Shown piece after piece: positions 42,808-52,079 of a stretch of DNA of 64,000 nt. This stretch comes from Luteolibacter flavescens (GTDB taxonomy: Bacteria > Verrucomicrobiota > Verrucomicrobiia > Verrucomicrobiales > Akkermansiaceae): positions 1 through 64,000 of the forward strand of contig NZ_JAPDDS010000011.1 in assembly GCF_025950085.1 (NCBI RefSeq), written 5' to 3'. Numbering within the stretch: the stretch's first letter is position 1; every line of letters starts with the position of its first letter. Both the position numbers and the translations under genes were made by a program. Below the pieces are notes generated by a model, which had not been told where the DNA came from, searched no databases, and saw nothing but the letters and a program-made list of their open reading frames with translations.

Positions 42808-43262
42808 GGCGAGAGGACGCGTTGGAGCGCATTTGCCGGCTCGCGCAGCGCGGCGAGGCCGCGGCGGAAGTCGGACTTGATCGCGGCCAGCTCGCGCTCC
42901 GCGGGGGTCATCCGGACGGCCGTGCCACCCGTCTCGATATCGATGAGCGAGTAGCCGCAGATGCCCAGCACCACGGCTGCGGCAGCAGCGGAGAAGTAGC
43001 CGCGGAAGCGGTGGCGGGTCCCCCTCGCACGCGTGTTCTCGGCAGGCATAGAGAGGATCTTGTCCCGCAATTCCAGACCGGCAGGCGGCAGCGGACCGGC
43101 GAGGATTTCATCCAGCCCGCCGCTCCAGGCATCGAGGAAGGCGGCGCATCCGGGGCATTGCTCCACGTGATCGAGCGTGCTGGCGGGAAGCTTGGTCGCG
43201 GTGTCGAGCGCCTCGGAGATCTGGCGCTGCGTGGCTTCGCAAATGGGTGTCAGGGTATCCAT
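42804..43262 (-). CDS. Anti-sigma factor with zinc-finger and membrane helix
   Basis: A 152-residue protein that should hold the ECF sigma factor inactive. It has a ZAS/zf-HC2 pattern (His32, Cys36, Cys39, with Cys8 also possible) and one membrane helix at about 90-107, leaving a short outer tail. The ATG at 43262 is 8 bases after the sigma gene stops. Its stop overlaps the ABC ATPase start. Confidence 0.82.
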   Translation of the reverse strand: MDTLTPICEATQRQISEALDTATKLPASTLDHVEQCPGCAAFLDAWSGGLDEILAGPLPPAGLELRDKILSMPAENTRARGTRHRFRGYFSAAAAAVVLGICGYSLIDIETGGTAVRMTPAERELAAIKSDFRRGLAALREPANALQRVLSP

Positions 43263-43270
43263 GGGATCGA

Positions 43271-43825
43271 TCACGGTGTGATGGTGACGGTGGGGCGCCA
43301 TTCTTTCGCCAGACGCTGGCGGGCGCGGAAGAGGAGGACTTTCACGTTGGCTTCGCTCTGGTCCATCGTGGCGGAGATTTGCTCGATGCTCTGGTGGCCC
43401 TGCACGCGGAGCCACAGCGCGGTGGCCTGATTCTCGGGCAGCAGCTTGAAGACCTTTTCCCACGCCTCGCGAGCGGATTCCCGCTCCTCGATGATGGTGG
43501 AGGGATGGCTGGTATCCGTGCCGCTGTGGATGTCGGCGTGGAATTCCTCCGCGGGCTTGTGACGGCGGAAGCGGTCCACCGTTTTCCGCCGGGCGATGGT
43601 GTAAAGCCACGCCGTGAAGGGGTGCGTGGGCTCGAAGTTCGCGATCTTTAAGCAGACCTCCAGGAAAACCTCCTGGCAGATGTCGGCGGCATCCTGATCA
43701 TTCCCGCAGCGCGAGCGGACGAAGCGGTGGACCGGGTCCAGATGCCGCCTCACCAGCTCGTTGTAGGCCTCCACTGCGCCGGATTTCCAGCGCAGGGCGA
43801 GGTCGTTGTCGGTGTCCGCAGTCAC
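43271..43825 (-). CDS. ECF-type RNA polymerase sigma factor
   Basis: A 184-residue sigma-70 family regulator. Region 2 is seen in AADICQEVFLEVCLKI and FTAWLYTIARRKTVDRFRR, and region 4 in SIEQISATMDQSEANVKVLLFRARQRL. The start is GTG at 43825, 19 bases after the exported-protein gene. It is paired with the anti-sigma gene, and the two ABC genes are likely part of its regulon. Confidence 0.92.
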   Translation of the reverse strand: MTADTDNDLALRWKSGAVEAYNELVRRHLDPVHRFVRSRCGNDQDAADICQEVFLEVCLKIANFEPTHPFTAWLYTIARRKTVDRFRRHKPAEEFHADIHSGTDTSHPSTIIEERESAREAWEKVFKLLPENQATALWLRVQGHQSIEQISATMDQSEANVKVLLFRARQRLAKEWRPTVTITP

Positions 43826-43844
43826 GACCGTGGGTGGATGCGAT

Positions 43845-44636
43845 TCAGCGTTCCTCGATGGCTTTCTTCACCTCCTTGATCAGATCGTCGAGGTGGGCCT
43901 CGGTCAATTCGATCTTGATGGTCAGCTTCTTGCCCTCGGAGGCGAAGGTGACCGGAGGCAGCTTTTCGGTTTCCTCGGAGGCGGCGGTCAGCTCGTCCTT
44001 GAAGCCTTCCAGCAGCCCCTTGGCGGTCTCGGCCAGTTCCTTGCTTTTCAGGCCAGCGCTGACATTCAGCACGATCCCCTCCCCGGCGCTGGAGGCGGTG
44101 AAGCTGAGGCTTTCGGGCAGTTCGAGAGACTCGGACTCGAGTTCCTTGAGCTCCGAGATCCCGGAAAGATTCACCCAGCCGGAAACCCAGGCGTCGCCTT
44201 CCAGCGGCGCGGTGGTGGCCACCGTGGTGCCAGCATTCACCGGAGGGCTGGCGAGGCGCAGCAGCGAGTCCCCGTCTTTCCAGACCAGGAAGGACATGCC
44301 TTCCTCTTCCATCAGGTAGCGGCCCTGTTCGTCCGGTTTGATCTTCTCCTCGATCTCCTTGATGACCGCACCCATGTCGGCAAGGTCGCGAATCTCGGCA
44401 ACCCAGTCCTCTTCCTCGGTGGCCTCGTTTTCGAAGCCGGCGATGCGGAAGACCGCCTTGTCGCCGATCGGAGCGGTCGAGCCCTCCTTGGCGAAGAATT
44501 CCTTCATCCAGCCGTTCAGGCGGGCGTTTTTCCCGCCGTCGAGACGTCCTTGGATTTCCCACAGGGCCTTTTCCTCGGCATGGCCGGCCAGCGGGAAAAG
44601 CGCGGCGGCGAGGGCGATGAGAGTGTAGCGTTTCAT
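43845..44636 (-). CDS. Exported protein upstream of the ECF sigma operon
   Basis: A 263-residue protein with a signal peptide (about 1-20, ends GHAE). The mature part is rich in Glu and Lys and has no recognised domain. A good ribosome site (GGTGA) precedes the ATG at 44636. It ends 19 bases before the sigma start, so it may be part of the stress operon or a sensor for it. Confidence 0.7.
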   Translation of the reverse strand: MKRYTLIALAAALFPLAGHAEEKALWEIQGRLDGGKNARLNGWMKEFFAKEGSTAPIGDKAVFRIAGFENEATEEEDWVAEIRDLADMGAVIKEIEEKIKPDEQGRYLMEEEGMSFLVWKDGDSLLRLASPPVNAGTTVATTAPLEGDAWVSGWVNLSGISELKELESESLELPESLSFTASSAGEGIVLNVSAGLKSKELAETAKGLLEGFKDELTAASEETEKLPPVTFASEGKKLTIKIELTEAHLDDLIKEVKKAIEER

Positions 44637-44691
44637 ATTCACCGGGACTCCGCGAGCGGGCGGGAAAAGGTTACGTCCCCGCGAAATTTTT

Positions 44692-45258
44692 TCACGGACT
44701 TGAGCGCTTGTCGAAATGCAGTTTCCCATCGCTGGCTCCGGGCAGCCCGGATGGCTTCCTCCCGCCAATGTAGATTTGCGAGACCACGACGTTGAGCTGC
44801 TTCCGCTCCGGCACCTTGTGAAATGATACCACCAGCCCCTGGCTGGAATGCACGGTGGCGTAATCACCGGACTGCCCATCGATCCACGCAATCGCTTCGG
44901 CCCGCCCATTGAAATGCTGCTGCCCCTCCTCCAGGACCCCACGGCGGATTCCATGGTGGTCTTTCCAATGCTCGCCCGGCCCGGCAAAGTAGGCGCCAAG
45001 ACTGCCATTCCATCGCTCCCGGCGTGCCCACAAGGTGGCGGTGCGGCTCTCACCGTCCCACGTGTAGGTCCGCATCAGGCCCTTTCCCGCTAGGATTTCC
45101 ACGGTTCCGGAGGAAGTCGTGGCGGTGATCCGGTCTCCTTCTTCCATCACGAGTTCCAGCTTGTCGAGCGGCGCCCGGGGGACGTCAGGAACCAGGCTGA
45201 CAAGCTTCATGCAGGAACTCAGGCAGACGCAGGCAAGGACGACGACGAGCGCTTTCAT
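44692..45258 (-). CDS. Lipoprotein of unknown function
   Basis: A 188-residue lipoprotein; the signal has CVCLSSC with the lipidated Cys at 16. The rest is predicted to be beta-rich, with an acidic KLELVMEEGDRI stretch near the start, and has no recognised family. It lies 55 bases before the exported-protein gene on the same strand. speA is divergent. Confidence 0.65.
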   Translation of the reverse strand: MKALVVVLACVCLSSCMKLVSLVPDVPRAPLDKLELVMEEGDRITATTSSGTVEILAGKGLMRTYTWDGESRTATLWARRERWNGSLGAYFAGPGEHWKDHHGIRRGVLEEGQQHFNGRAEAIAWIDGQSGDYATVHSSQGLVVSFHKVPERKQLNVVVSQIYIGGRKPSGLPGASDGKLHFDKRSSP

Positions 45259-45425
45259 TGAAGGAATTGTGACGAAATACAGCCCGGCGAACGCGCCTTG
45301 TCACCCCTCGGAGTCACAATCCGCGGATTCCCAAGGGCGCGCGGAAGAAAACCCCGGTGTCATTGAACCTCCCCCACCCCGTCATTTCCCTTTCAATTTC
45401 CGGAAAAAGCCTTTTCTTCCCGCGC

Positions 45426-47366
45426 ATGGTTCCGCCCGCCGCCGACAAGGTCGCCAAGCCCAAGAAGGACAACTCCTGGTCTCCCGCCCAGTCCGCCGAG
45501 TTATACGGCGTGGACCAGTGGGGCCACGGCTTCTTCGGAGTGAGCAAAAAAGGCCACGTGACCGTGAGGTTGCAGGATGACAACGGCGGCTCGGATGTCT
45601 CGCTCCACGACATCATCGAGGGCCTCCGCGACCGTGGCACCGCCCTGCCGGTTCTGCTGCGCTTCCGCGACATCCTCCACTCGCGTATCCGCGAGCTTAA
45701 CGAATCCTTCCGCCAGGCGATCAAGGACACCGGCTATCGCGGCGAGTACCGCGGCGTTTACCCGATCAAGGTGAACCAGCAGCGCCAAGTCATCGAGGAG
45801 ATCTCGGAATTCGGAAAGCAATACCATTACGGCCTTGAGGCGGGCTCGAAGCCCGAGCTGATCGCCGCGCTGGCCCACATGCACGACACCGAGGCCTACA
45901 TCGTCTGCAATGGCTACAAGGACGAGGAATTCATCGACCTCGCCCTGCACGCCCAGAAGATGGGCCTGAAGGTGATGCTCGTGCTCGAAATGCCGACCGA
46001 GCTGGACCTAGTGCTGGAGCGCTCGCGCAAGCTGGGCGTGCTGCCAAATCTCGGCGTGCGCGTCCGCCTGTCCACCCGCGGTTCCGGCCACTGGGCGGAG
46101 AGCGCCGGTGACAAGTCCGTCTTCGGCCTCAGCGCCAGCCAGGTCATCGAGGTGGTCGATCGTCTGAAGGAGGAAGGCTACCTCGGCTGCCTGCGCATGC
46201 TCCATTACCATCAGGGCAGCCAGATCCCGAATATCGCCGCGATCCGCGAGGGCGCGACCGAAGTGGCCCGCATGTATTGCGACCTCGTGAAGGAAGGCGC
46301 CCCGATGGGCGTGCTGGACATCGGCGGCGGCATGGCGGTCGATTACGACGGCTCGCACACGAATTTCCACTCCTCCTGCAACTACTCCATCCTTGAGTAC
46401 TGCACCGACGTCATCGAGACGATCATGCAGATCTGCGACAAGGCCGGGGTGACGCACCCGAACCTGATCTCGGAATCCGGTCGCGCGATCGTCGCCTACT
46501 ACTCGGTGCTCGTCTTCAACGTGCTCGACGTCTCCTCCGTCCAGACCACGGAGAAGGCTCCGCCCACCCCGGAGAACGCACCGCAAAACCTCGTCAACCT
46601 GATCGCGGTCAACAAAGACCTCAGCAAGCGGAACCTGCAGGAGTGCTTCAACGACGCGGTCTATTACCGCGACCAGGTCCGCGCCCAGTTCTTCTACGGC
46701 GCCGCCACCCTGCGCGAGCGCGGGCTGGCCGAGGCGTGGTTCTGGCACATCATGACACGCATTTCCAAGCTCATCGTGGAGCTGGAGATCGTTCCCGAGG
46801 ACCTGCGCGAGCTTTCCGACACGCTGGTCGATTTCTACTACGGGAATTTCAGCCTTTTCCAAAGCCTGCCGGATTCCTGGGCGATCAAGCAGCTCTTCCC
46901 GATCCTGCCGATCCACCGTCTCGACGAGCGCCCGCTCCAACGCGGCGTGATCGCCGACATCACCTGCGACTGCGACGGCAAGATCGACCGCTTCATCGAC
47001 CGCGAGGACGAAAAGAAGGTACTGCCGCTGCATAGCATCAATCCGGGCGAGCCCTACTATATCGCCACCTTCCTCGTCGGTGCCTACCAGGAGACGCTCG
47101 GCGACCTGCACAACCTGCTCGGCGATACGAATGTGGTCGGCGTCCACCTCGAGGACGGCAAGCCCGTTTACACCCACGAGGTCGAGGGTGACACCGTGGC
47201 GGACGTGCTCAGCTACGTGGAGTATGATCCGAAGGAGCTGGTGGGACGCTTCCGCGCCTTTGCCGAGAAGGCCGTGGCGCAGGGCCGCATCTCCCCGAAG
47301 GAGCGTCGCGAGGTGCTGGACCTCTATCGCACCGGCCTCGCGGGCTATACTTACTTCGAGGGCTGA
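45426..47366 (+). CDS. speA: Biosynthetic arginine decarboxylase
   Basis: PLP enzyme that turns arginine into agmatine, 646 residues. The PLP lysine is in GVYPIKVNQQR, and the conserved blocks GLEAGSKPEL, HYHQGSQIPN, DIGGGMAVDYDG and the late DITCDCDGKIDRF are present. The ATG at 45426 gives the normal N-terminus. Together with nspC it points to polyamine synthesis from arginine. Confidence 0.96.
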   Translation: MVPPAADKVAKPKKDNSWSPAQSAELYGVDQWGHGFFGVSKKGHVTVRLQDDNGGSDVSLHDIIEGLRDRGTALPVLLRFRDILHSRIRELNESFRQAIKDTGYRGEYRGVYPIKVNQQRQVIEEISEFGKQYHYGLEAGSKPELIAALAHMHDTEAYIVCNGYKDEEFIDLALHAQKMGLKVMLVLEMPTELDLVLERSRKLGVLPNLGVRVRLSTRGSGHWAESAGDKSVFGLSASQVIEVVDRLKEEGYLGCLRMLHYHQGSQIPNIAAIREGATEVARMYCDLVKEGAPMGVLDIGGGMAVDYDGSHTNFHSSCNYSILEYCTDVIETIMQICDKAGVTHPNLISESGRAIVAYYSVLVFNVLDVSSVQTTEKAPPTPENAPQNLVNLIAVNKDLSKRNLQECFNDAVYYRDQVRAQFFYGAATLRERGLAEAWFWHIMTRISKLIVELEIVPEDLRELSDTLVDFYYGNFSLFQSLPDSWAIKQLFPILPIHRLDERPLQRGVIADITCDCDGKIDRFIDREDEKKVLPLHSINPGEPYYIATFLVGAYQETLGDLHNLLGDTNVVGVHLEDGKPVYTHEVEGDTVADVLSYVEYDPKELVGRFRAFAEKAVAQGRISPKERREVLDLYRTGLAGYTYFEG

Positions 47367-47409
47367 GCGAGCGCTTGCCCCTGAAGGATGCGGCGGCTAA
47401 CAACCCTTC

Positions 47410-48114
47410 ATGCTGCCATCGATTCAAGCGCTGCTGGTGCTCCAGGACCGCGACCGCCGACTGCGTTCGCTCGCCGAAGATCTCGCCAAGATCCCGAAGG
47501 ACGAGGCGCGCGCGAAGGACAAGCTCGCGGGTGACAACGCCGCCGTGGCCAAGGCCAAGGAGGGCGTGCAAGCCAATGAGATCGAGATCAAGAAGGCCGA
47601 GCTCGATGTCGGCACCCGCAAGACGACGATCGTCCGCCTGAAGACACAGCAGTTCGAGACGCGGAAGAACGATGAGTTCACCGCGCTAGGGAACGAGATC
47701 GTCCGCTACGAAAAGGAGGTGGACGGCCTTGAAACCAAGGAGCTCGAACTGATGGAGCGCGCGGATGCCCTGCGCGCCACGCTTTCCGAAGCCGAGGCCG
47801 CCCTCGCCAAAACCAAGAGGCTCGTGGACGAGGATCTGGTCGCGCTGGCCGACCGGAAGAAGCGCCTCGAAGCCGACGCGGCGGAGGTGCAGGTCGAGCG
47901 CGACCGTCTCGCGACCGAGGCTCCTCCTGCCCAACTCCCGCTCTACGAGCGCCTGCTCAAGAACAAGAACGGCGTGGCCGTCGCACCCGTCATCGCGGGC
48001 AAGTGCACCGGCTGCCACATCAAGGTGGTCGCCTCCACCCTCGTGAAGGTGAAGGCGAACGCTGAAGGCGTGCAGTGCGAAAGCTGCGGACGCCTCCTCT
48101 ACGACGGCGAGTGA
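47410..48114 (+). CDS. CdsZ-like coiled-coil zinc-ribbon protein
   Basis: A 234-residue protein made of a long coiled coil (about 10-175) ending in a C4 zinc ribbon (CTGCH and CESC). This is the zf-RING_7/DUF164 family, known as CdsZ in Chlamydia, where it binds a type III secretion ATPase; in other bacteria its role is unclear. It ends one base before the convergent pseudopilin cassette. Confidence 0.88.
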   Translation: MLPSIQALLVLQDRDRRLRSLAEDLAKIPKDEARAKDKLAGDNAAVAKAKEGVQANEIEIKKAELDVGTRKTTIVRLKTQQFETRKNDEFTALGNEIVRYEKEVDGLETKELELMERADALRATLSEAEAALAKTKRLVDEDLVALADRKKRLEADAAEVQVERDRLATEAPPAQLPLYERLLKNKNGVAVAPVIAGKCTGCHIKVVASTLVKVKANAEGVQCESCGRLLYDGE

Positions 48115-48115
48115 G

Positions 48116-50350
48116 TCAATTCGCCCCGGCGCCGGAGTAGAACATCTTCCGGCGCTCCTCGATCACCACGAGCCAGTTCATCATCGTCACCGGCGGCAAC
48201 TCCGCCGGGTGCGTGATGGGACGGAGGTTCACATCGATGTTCGCAGCCTTGGCGCTGGCATTGCTCGCCATTTTGAAGTCGAGCAGGTGGACCGGATCAT
48301 TGCCCGTGCCATCGTCCCCCTTCAGGTGACCGAGCTGGCCGGCGACTTCCACCTTCAGCGGATCGAAGTCGGTGCCATAGCGCTTCTCCGGAGCGAAGAG
48401 CGAAGCGGGCGGATAATAAGGCGTCGGCAGTCCCGATCCCGTCGGTGGCGGCGTCGAGACGACATTGAAGTCATCACCGATGTAGAGGCGCAGGTTCGTC
48501 ACCAGCGAGAAACCTTTCGGGAAGGCGGTGAGGTCGTCGCACTCCGTCATCAGCACGCCGTAGTCGGTCTCCTTGCAGGGGATATTCGGGCGATAAGCGG
48601 GGATATTGATGCCCGAGGTCGAGTAATCCACGTTGATGACGAGCGAGTGGTTCACGTCCAGACCATCGGCTCCCAGCGAAACGAGGAATGCCTTGAAGCG
48701 CTCAGGATAGACCGCGATGCACGGCTTGGTCCCGAGATTCTTCACTTCGAAGGGATAGGTCGGGCGGTAGTAGCCGGACTTCACCGTGCCCACCAGCGGG
48801 TCGCCGAAGGTCGCGTTGTTGAAGGTGATGTTTCCGGTGACGCCCGTCTTGTAGTAATAGGAGCCGTTCGCCCCGTAGGCGACATCCACCAGCGTGGTGC
48901 CGAAGTTGTAGGACTGGTTTTCCTCCGCCACCTTGATGAATCCGGGCTGCAGGCCGGTGGCCACGCCGGTATTCAGCGGGATATTCAGGGTCTGGCGATT
49001 GCCACCCTTGAAATACTGGAAACGCAGCGAGGTGGGCGTGTTGTTGGTGGCACTGACCACACCGGAGATATCCAGGCGCATCGCACACTGGAGCGCGCCA
49101 ACGGAGTAGTTGTTCCAAGTCGTCGGGGACAGGACGTTGGACTCCGTGGTGTGGGCGAAGCGGTCGAAGAAATCGGCACCGCGATTGATCGAAACGAATG
49201 CCGCACGGCCCGCATCGGAGGCCAATGCCACGGGCATGAAGGCACCGTTGGAGACCTCATACTGCTCGCGGACACCCGGAGCAAAGGGATTTCCACCAAG
49301 AGCATTCGAGCCGACGGTCACATTGCTGCCCAAGGCCAAGCCGCGGCGTGCCATCAGGCGGTCCACGTGCATGCCGCTGTCCACCTCGGCGCGCGTCGAG
49401 TAGATGCCGCCCTGGATATTCGCGTGCTGCCACGGCGTGCCGTCCGCGTGGGTGCCGATCTTCGTGAATGCCTCGGCGGAAATCGCGAGCTGCGATGGGA
49501 TCTCGTATATCGACAGGACGAAGTCGCGCTGGCCGACCCGTCCGTCGCCGCGACCGTAGCTCGCCAGTACGTCGCTGTGCCTGCCGAGATTCATGCTGAA
49601 GGCCCACCAGTTCCGCTTCGCCACGAAGGGCTGGCCCGGCGCGCAATAGCCGAAACGGATCTCGGGATACGGGATCCTGTTGAATTGCGAATAGGTGGAG
49701 ACAGGCAGCGGCAGGCTGCTCTGGGCCAGGTTTCCATACGCCTTGGCCGTGCTGATGATGGGATAGACCGGATCACGCGAGGTGATGTCGCCATTCGAGG
49801 TCTCCAGCGGTGCCGGGAAACCGGTGCCGAGCGACCTGCCCACCCCGGCCGACGCAAAGCCGGTGTCGGGAGCGATGGCCCCGAAGACACGGCTGATGTC
49901 TGCCGGATTGGTGACGGTGCCCTGGCCGTTCCGCACATCCTCGTTCAGGATGTTCGCGTCGCCGGAATTCGCCACCACCACGTTCGTCCCGCCGATCTGG
50001 GAGACGAGCCCGGGTGAGATCGAGGTCCGGGCCCCGGCTTGGTCGAGGGCTTCCGAGAAGATGTTTCTCCAGCGCAGGGAATCACGCAGCGTCCCCGAAT
50101 TATTCGAGCCGCTCTGCATGGCGCGGATCGCCTTGTTCGGGACGATGTTCACGATGCCGCGCAGGACGGCATCCTCCTTCTCCTGATAGTCCACCCGGAG
50201 CTGGGTCTCCTTCTGGACGGCCTGTGAAGCGCCGGCATACTTGTAGGCGCTCATCGTCATGGCGGTCAGCAGAGCGCCGACGGACAAGACCATGACATAC
50301 GAGATGTATCCGGGGGGATTGCCTGCGCGGTTGGGGGAACGCGTTTTCAT
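48116..50350 (-). CDS. Large PilX-like pseudopilin-associated protein
   Basis: A 744-residue protein. The N-terminus has a short basic leader and a pilin-like helix beginning GYISYVMVLSVGALLT, similar to PilX-type proteins, but the leader motif is not a normal GFTLIE. The rest is a large beta-rich region with no recognised domain. It is the last gene of the cassette, overlapping the PilW-like gene by ATGA. It could be the tip or cargo of a pseudopilus. That role is inferred from order and the N-terminal helix only. Confidence 0.68.
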   Translation of the reverse strand: MKTRSPNRAGNPPGYISYVMVLSVGALLTAMTMSAYKYAGASQAVQKETQLRVDYQEKEDAVLRGIVNIVPNKAIRAMQSGSNNSGTLRDSLRWRNIFSEALDQAGARTSISPGLVSQIGGTNVVVANSGDANILNEDVRNGQGTVTNPADISRVFGAIAPDTGFASAGVGRSLGTGFPAPLETSNGDITSRDPVYPIISTAKAYGNLAQSSLPLPVSTYSQFNRIPYPEIRFGYCAPGQPFVAKRNWWAFSMNLGRHSDVLASYGRGDGRVGQRDFVLSIYEIPSQLAISAEAFTKIGTHADGTPWQHANIQGGIYSTRAEVDSGMHVDRLMARRGLALGSNVTVGSNALGGNPFAPGVREQYEVSNGAFMPVALASDAGRAAFVSINRGADFFDRFAHTTESNVLSPTTWNNYSVGALQCAMRLDISGVVSATNNTPTSLRFQYFKGGNRQTLNIPLNTGVATGLQPGFIKVAEENQSYNFGTTLVDVAYGANGSYYYKTGVTGNITFNNATFGDPLVGTVKSGYYRPTYPFEVKNLGTKPCIAVYPERFKAFLVSLGADGLDVNHSLVINVDYSTSGINIPAYRPNIPCKETDYGVLMTECDDLTAFPKGFSLVTNLRLYIGDDFNVVSTPPPTGSGLPTPYYPPASLFAPEKRYGTDFDPLKVEVAGQLGHLKGDDGTGNDPVHLLDFKMASNASAKAANIDVNLRPITHPAELPPVTMMNWLVVIEERRKMFYSGAGAN

Positions 50351-50886
50351 AGTTGGACTGCTCCTGAGTAGATCAATTCTTCGCCATTCGGTCCAGTTAC
50401 GCGGACCCGTAGGATACCGCCCTCGATGAAGAAGCGGATGTTCGTGGGACTTTTCGAAAGGGACCACGAGGGATCGGCCAGCACGCCGCTCGAGTTCACC
50501 ATGCGGTAGTAGAGCCCGCTGCCGGCACCGTTGGGATTCTCGAATGAGAGGACCGACGCGCGGAATGTCCCGTTGGGCTCCTTGAAGCGGAGCATGATGA
50601 CCGTGGCGTCCGCCGTCACCGGAGGGCGGCCGGCCTTGAGGTCGGCTATACTACCATACAGCCGGTAGCTGTCGGCATTTCCGACGATCTTCGTGATGTA
50701 GTTGTTCAGCATCGGAGCCTCGGTCACGAGGAAGCTCTGTGCTCGGAAGATCTTCAGGAAGGCGAGTTGCTGGTTCATCAGCACCATCACCATCGCGGCG
50801 ATGACGATACCCACGCTCATCGCCAGCGTGAGCTCTACCAGCGTGTAGCCGCGGCGCAGGCGGCGCTTGTGGAAGAGAGCTTTCAT
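50347..50886 (-). CDS. PilW-like prepilin
   Basis: A 179-residue prepilin. The cleavage and methylation motif is RRGYTLVELTLAMS after a basic leader of 12 or so residues, with Glu at +5. The helix leads into a globular domain of about 130 residues. It is joined by ATGA overlaps to both the PilV-like gene before it and the PilX-like gene after it. Confidence 0.86.
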   Translation of the reverse strand: MKALFHKRRLRRGYTLVELTLAMSVGIVIAAMVMVLMNQQLAFLKIFRAQSFLVTEAPMLNNYITKIVGNADSYRLYGSIADLKAGRPPVTADATVIMLRFKEPNGTFRASVLSFENPNGAGSGLYYRMVNSSGVLADPSWSLSKSPTNIRFFIEGGILRVRVTGPNGEELIYSGAVQL

Positions 50887-51440
50887 TGCGAGCGGATGAC
50901 GGTGCGGGATTTGAGATAGGTGCGGCCGCCGAGGCTGTAGCTGATCACGCTTTGGAGGCGCCACACCTCCATGCGCGCGGGATTGGTCACGTCCGTGCCA
51001 GAGCCGCTCTTGCCGGAGAGATTGTTCGAGTCGGGGAAGCGGGTCCGGGTGACGGTCCCCATGATCCGCTGGCCGCCCGGCAACCTGCCGAGTTCCACCT
51101 CGGTCTTCGAGATGGCGGGCTGGGCAGGCCAGAGCGAGCCCGGCCCGGTGATCTCGTCAAAGGTCGCACGCTGGGCCGCAGCCTTTTCGTAGGTCAGATA
51201 GGCGTCCGTGATCGACTGCTGCAGCGTCCACTGCCGCGGCGCGGTCACATTCAGCGACAGCTTCAGGAGCGTGAGCCCGAGCACCCCGAGCAGGGTCATC
51301 GAGATCGCAGCCTCGATGAGCATGGAGCCACGGGCAAAGCCTGAAGGCTTGCGACGACGCCGGAAAAGAGGGAAACCGCAGCCATGCGAACCCTTGTCCG
51401 CTGCCTCGTGATCGCCTTGCTCGGCTGGGCACGCCTGCAC
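50883..51440 (-). CDS. PilV-like prepilin, start uncertain
   Basis: A prepilin-like protein. The motif RGSMLIEAAISMT fits the pattern G/xxxxE, preceded by a basic stretch FRRRRKPSGFARG that should be the leader. There is no in-frame ATG before that leader. The nearest is GTG at 51440, which would overlap the divergent gene; the ATG at 51323 lies inside the mature motif and would remove the leader. A sequencing frameshift or a rare start codon could explain this. The stop overlaps the next gene by ATGA. Confidence 0.68.
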   Translation of the reverse strand: MQACPAEQGDHEAADKGSHGCGFPLFRRRRKPSGFARGSMLIEAAISMTLLGVLGLTLLKLSLNVTAPRQWTLQQSITDAYLTYEKAAAQRATFDEITGPGSLWPAQPAISKTEVELGRLPGGQRIMGTVTRTRFPDSNNLSGKSGSGTDVTNPARMEVWRLQSVISYSLGGRTYLKSRTVIRSQ

Positions 51441-52001
51441 GCCCAGGCGGTCCTGGAGCCGCCGTTCGGCCTGCGCTGGGGGGACACTCCTGAAAAATTG
51501 ATCGAATGGGCCGCCCGACATTCTCTGGATGTTAACATTTCCCTTCCTGGAGATCAACCGGCACTTCGAATTCTTAAAATTTCCGCCCGCAAAGGGAACC
51601 TGCCCGGTGCCGCCGCCCAGACGCTCGAGGGGCGTTTTCACACCGGCCGACTCTACGAAGTCACCGTCCACTACCGGGATCCCGCTGCCAAGGCCGAGGA
51701 GATGGAGGTCCGCTTCAACAAGCTGAGGAAAGAACTCACCGGGGAATACGGCGCGCTCTCCGCCAACCGCCAGGACCGGAACATCAAGGACCAGTTTGCC
51801 ACCCGCACGCTCTCCTTCCACCGCGAGCCGGTGAAGGGGCTCTTCCTCCTGCTGGCCTACACCGAGATCGAGGATCAGCTCAGGAAAACGCGGGATGCCA
51901 CCTTCTCCCTTCTCTACCGGAACGACAATCTCCGGCAGGATCTGGAAAAGCTGGCGACTCCCGGCGGCGGGCAAGGGCCCGGCCGGGGCGAAAAACAATA
52001 A
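51384..52001 (+). CDS. Exported protein of unknown function inside the pilin cassette
   Basis: A 205-residue protein with a signal peptide (MRTLVRCLVIALLGWARLHA, 20 residues). The mature part begins PPFGLRWGDTPEKL, like small periplasmic proteins of unknown role. It is on the plus strand, between the minus-strand exported partners and the prepilins, and its start overlaps the presumed PilV-like leader. No family was recognised. Confidence 0.68.
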   Translation: MRTLVRCLVIALLGWARLHAQAVLEPPFGLRWGDTPEKLIEWAARHSLDVNISLPGDQPALRILKISARKGNLPGAAAQTLEGRFHTGRLYEVTVHYRDPAAKAEEMEVRFNKLRKELTGEYGALSANRQDRNIKDQFATRTLSFHREPVKGLFLLLAYTEIEDQLRKTRDATFSLLYRNDNLRQDLEKLATPGGGQGPGRGEKQ

Positions 52002-52079
52002 GGGTATGGGGGGAGCCATGTTATGTGTGTTCTATCCGCGTGTCGGGGAACACGCGGTGGGGAGAGAAGAAGCGGACGG

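Noticed and set aside
48209-50017. 602-residue plus-strand open frame opposite the PilX-like gene
   Set aside because: The minus-strand gene has a pilin helix and an ATGA overlap; the plus frame is a shadow rich in Arg, Asp and Val.
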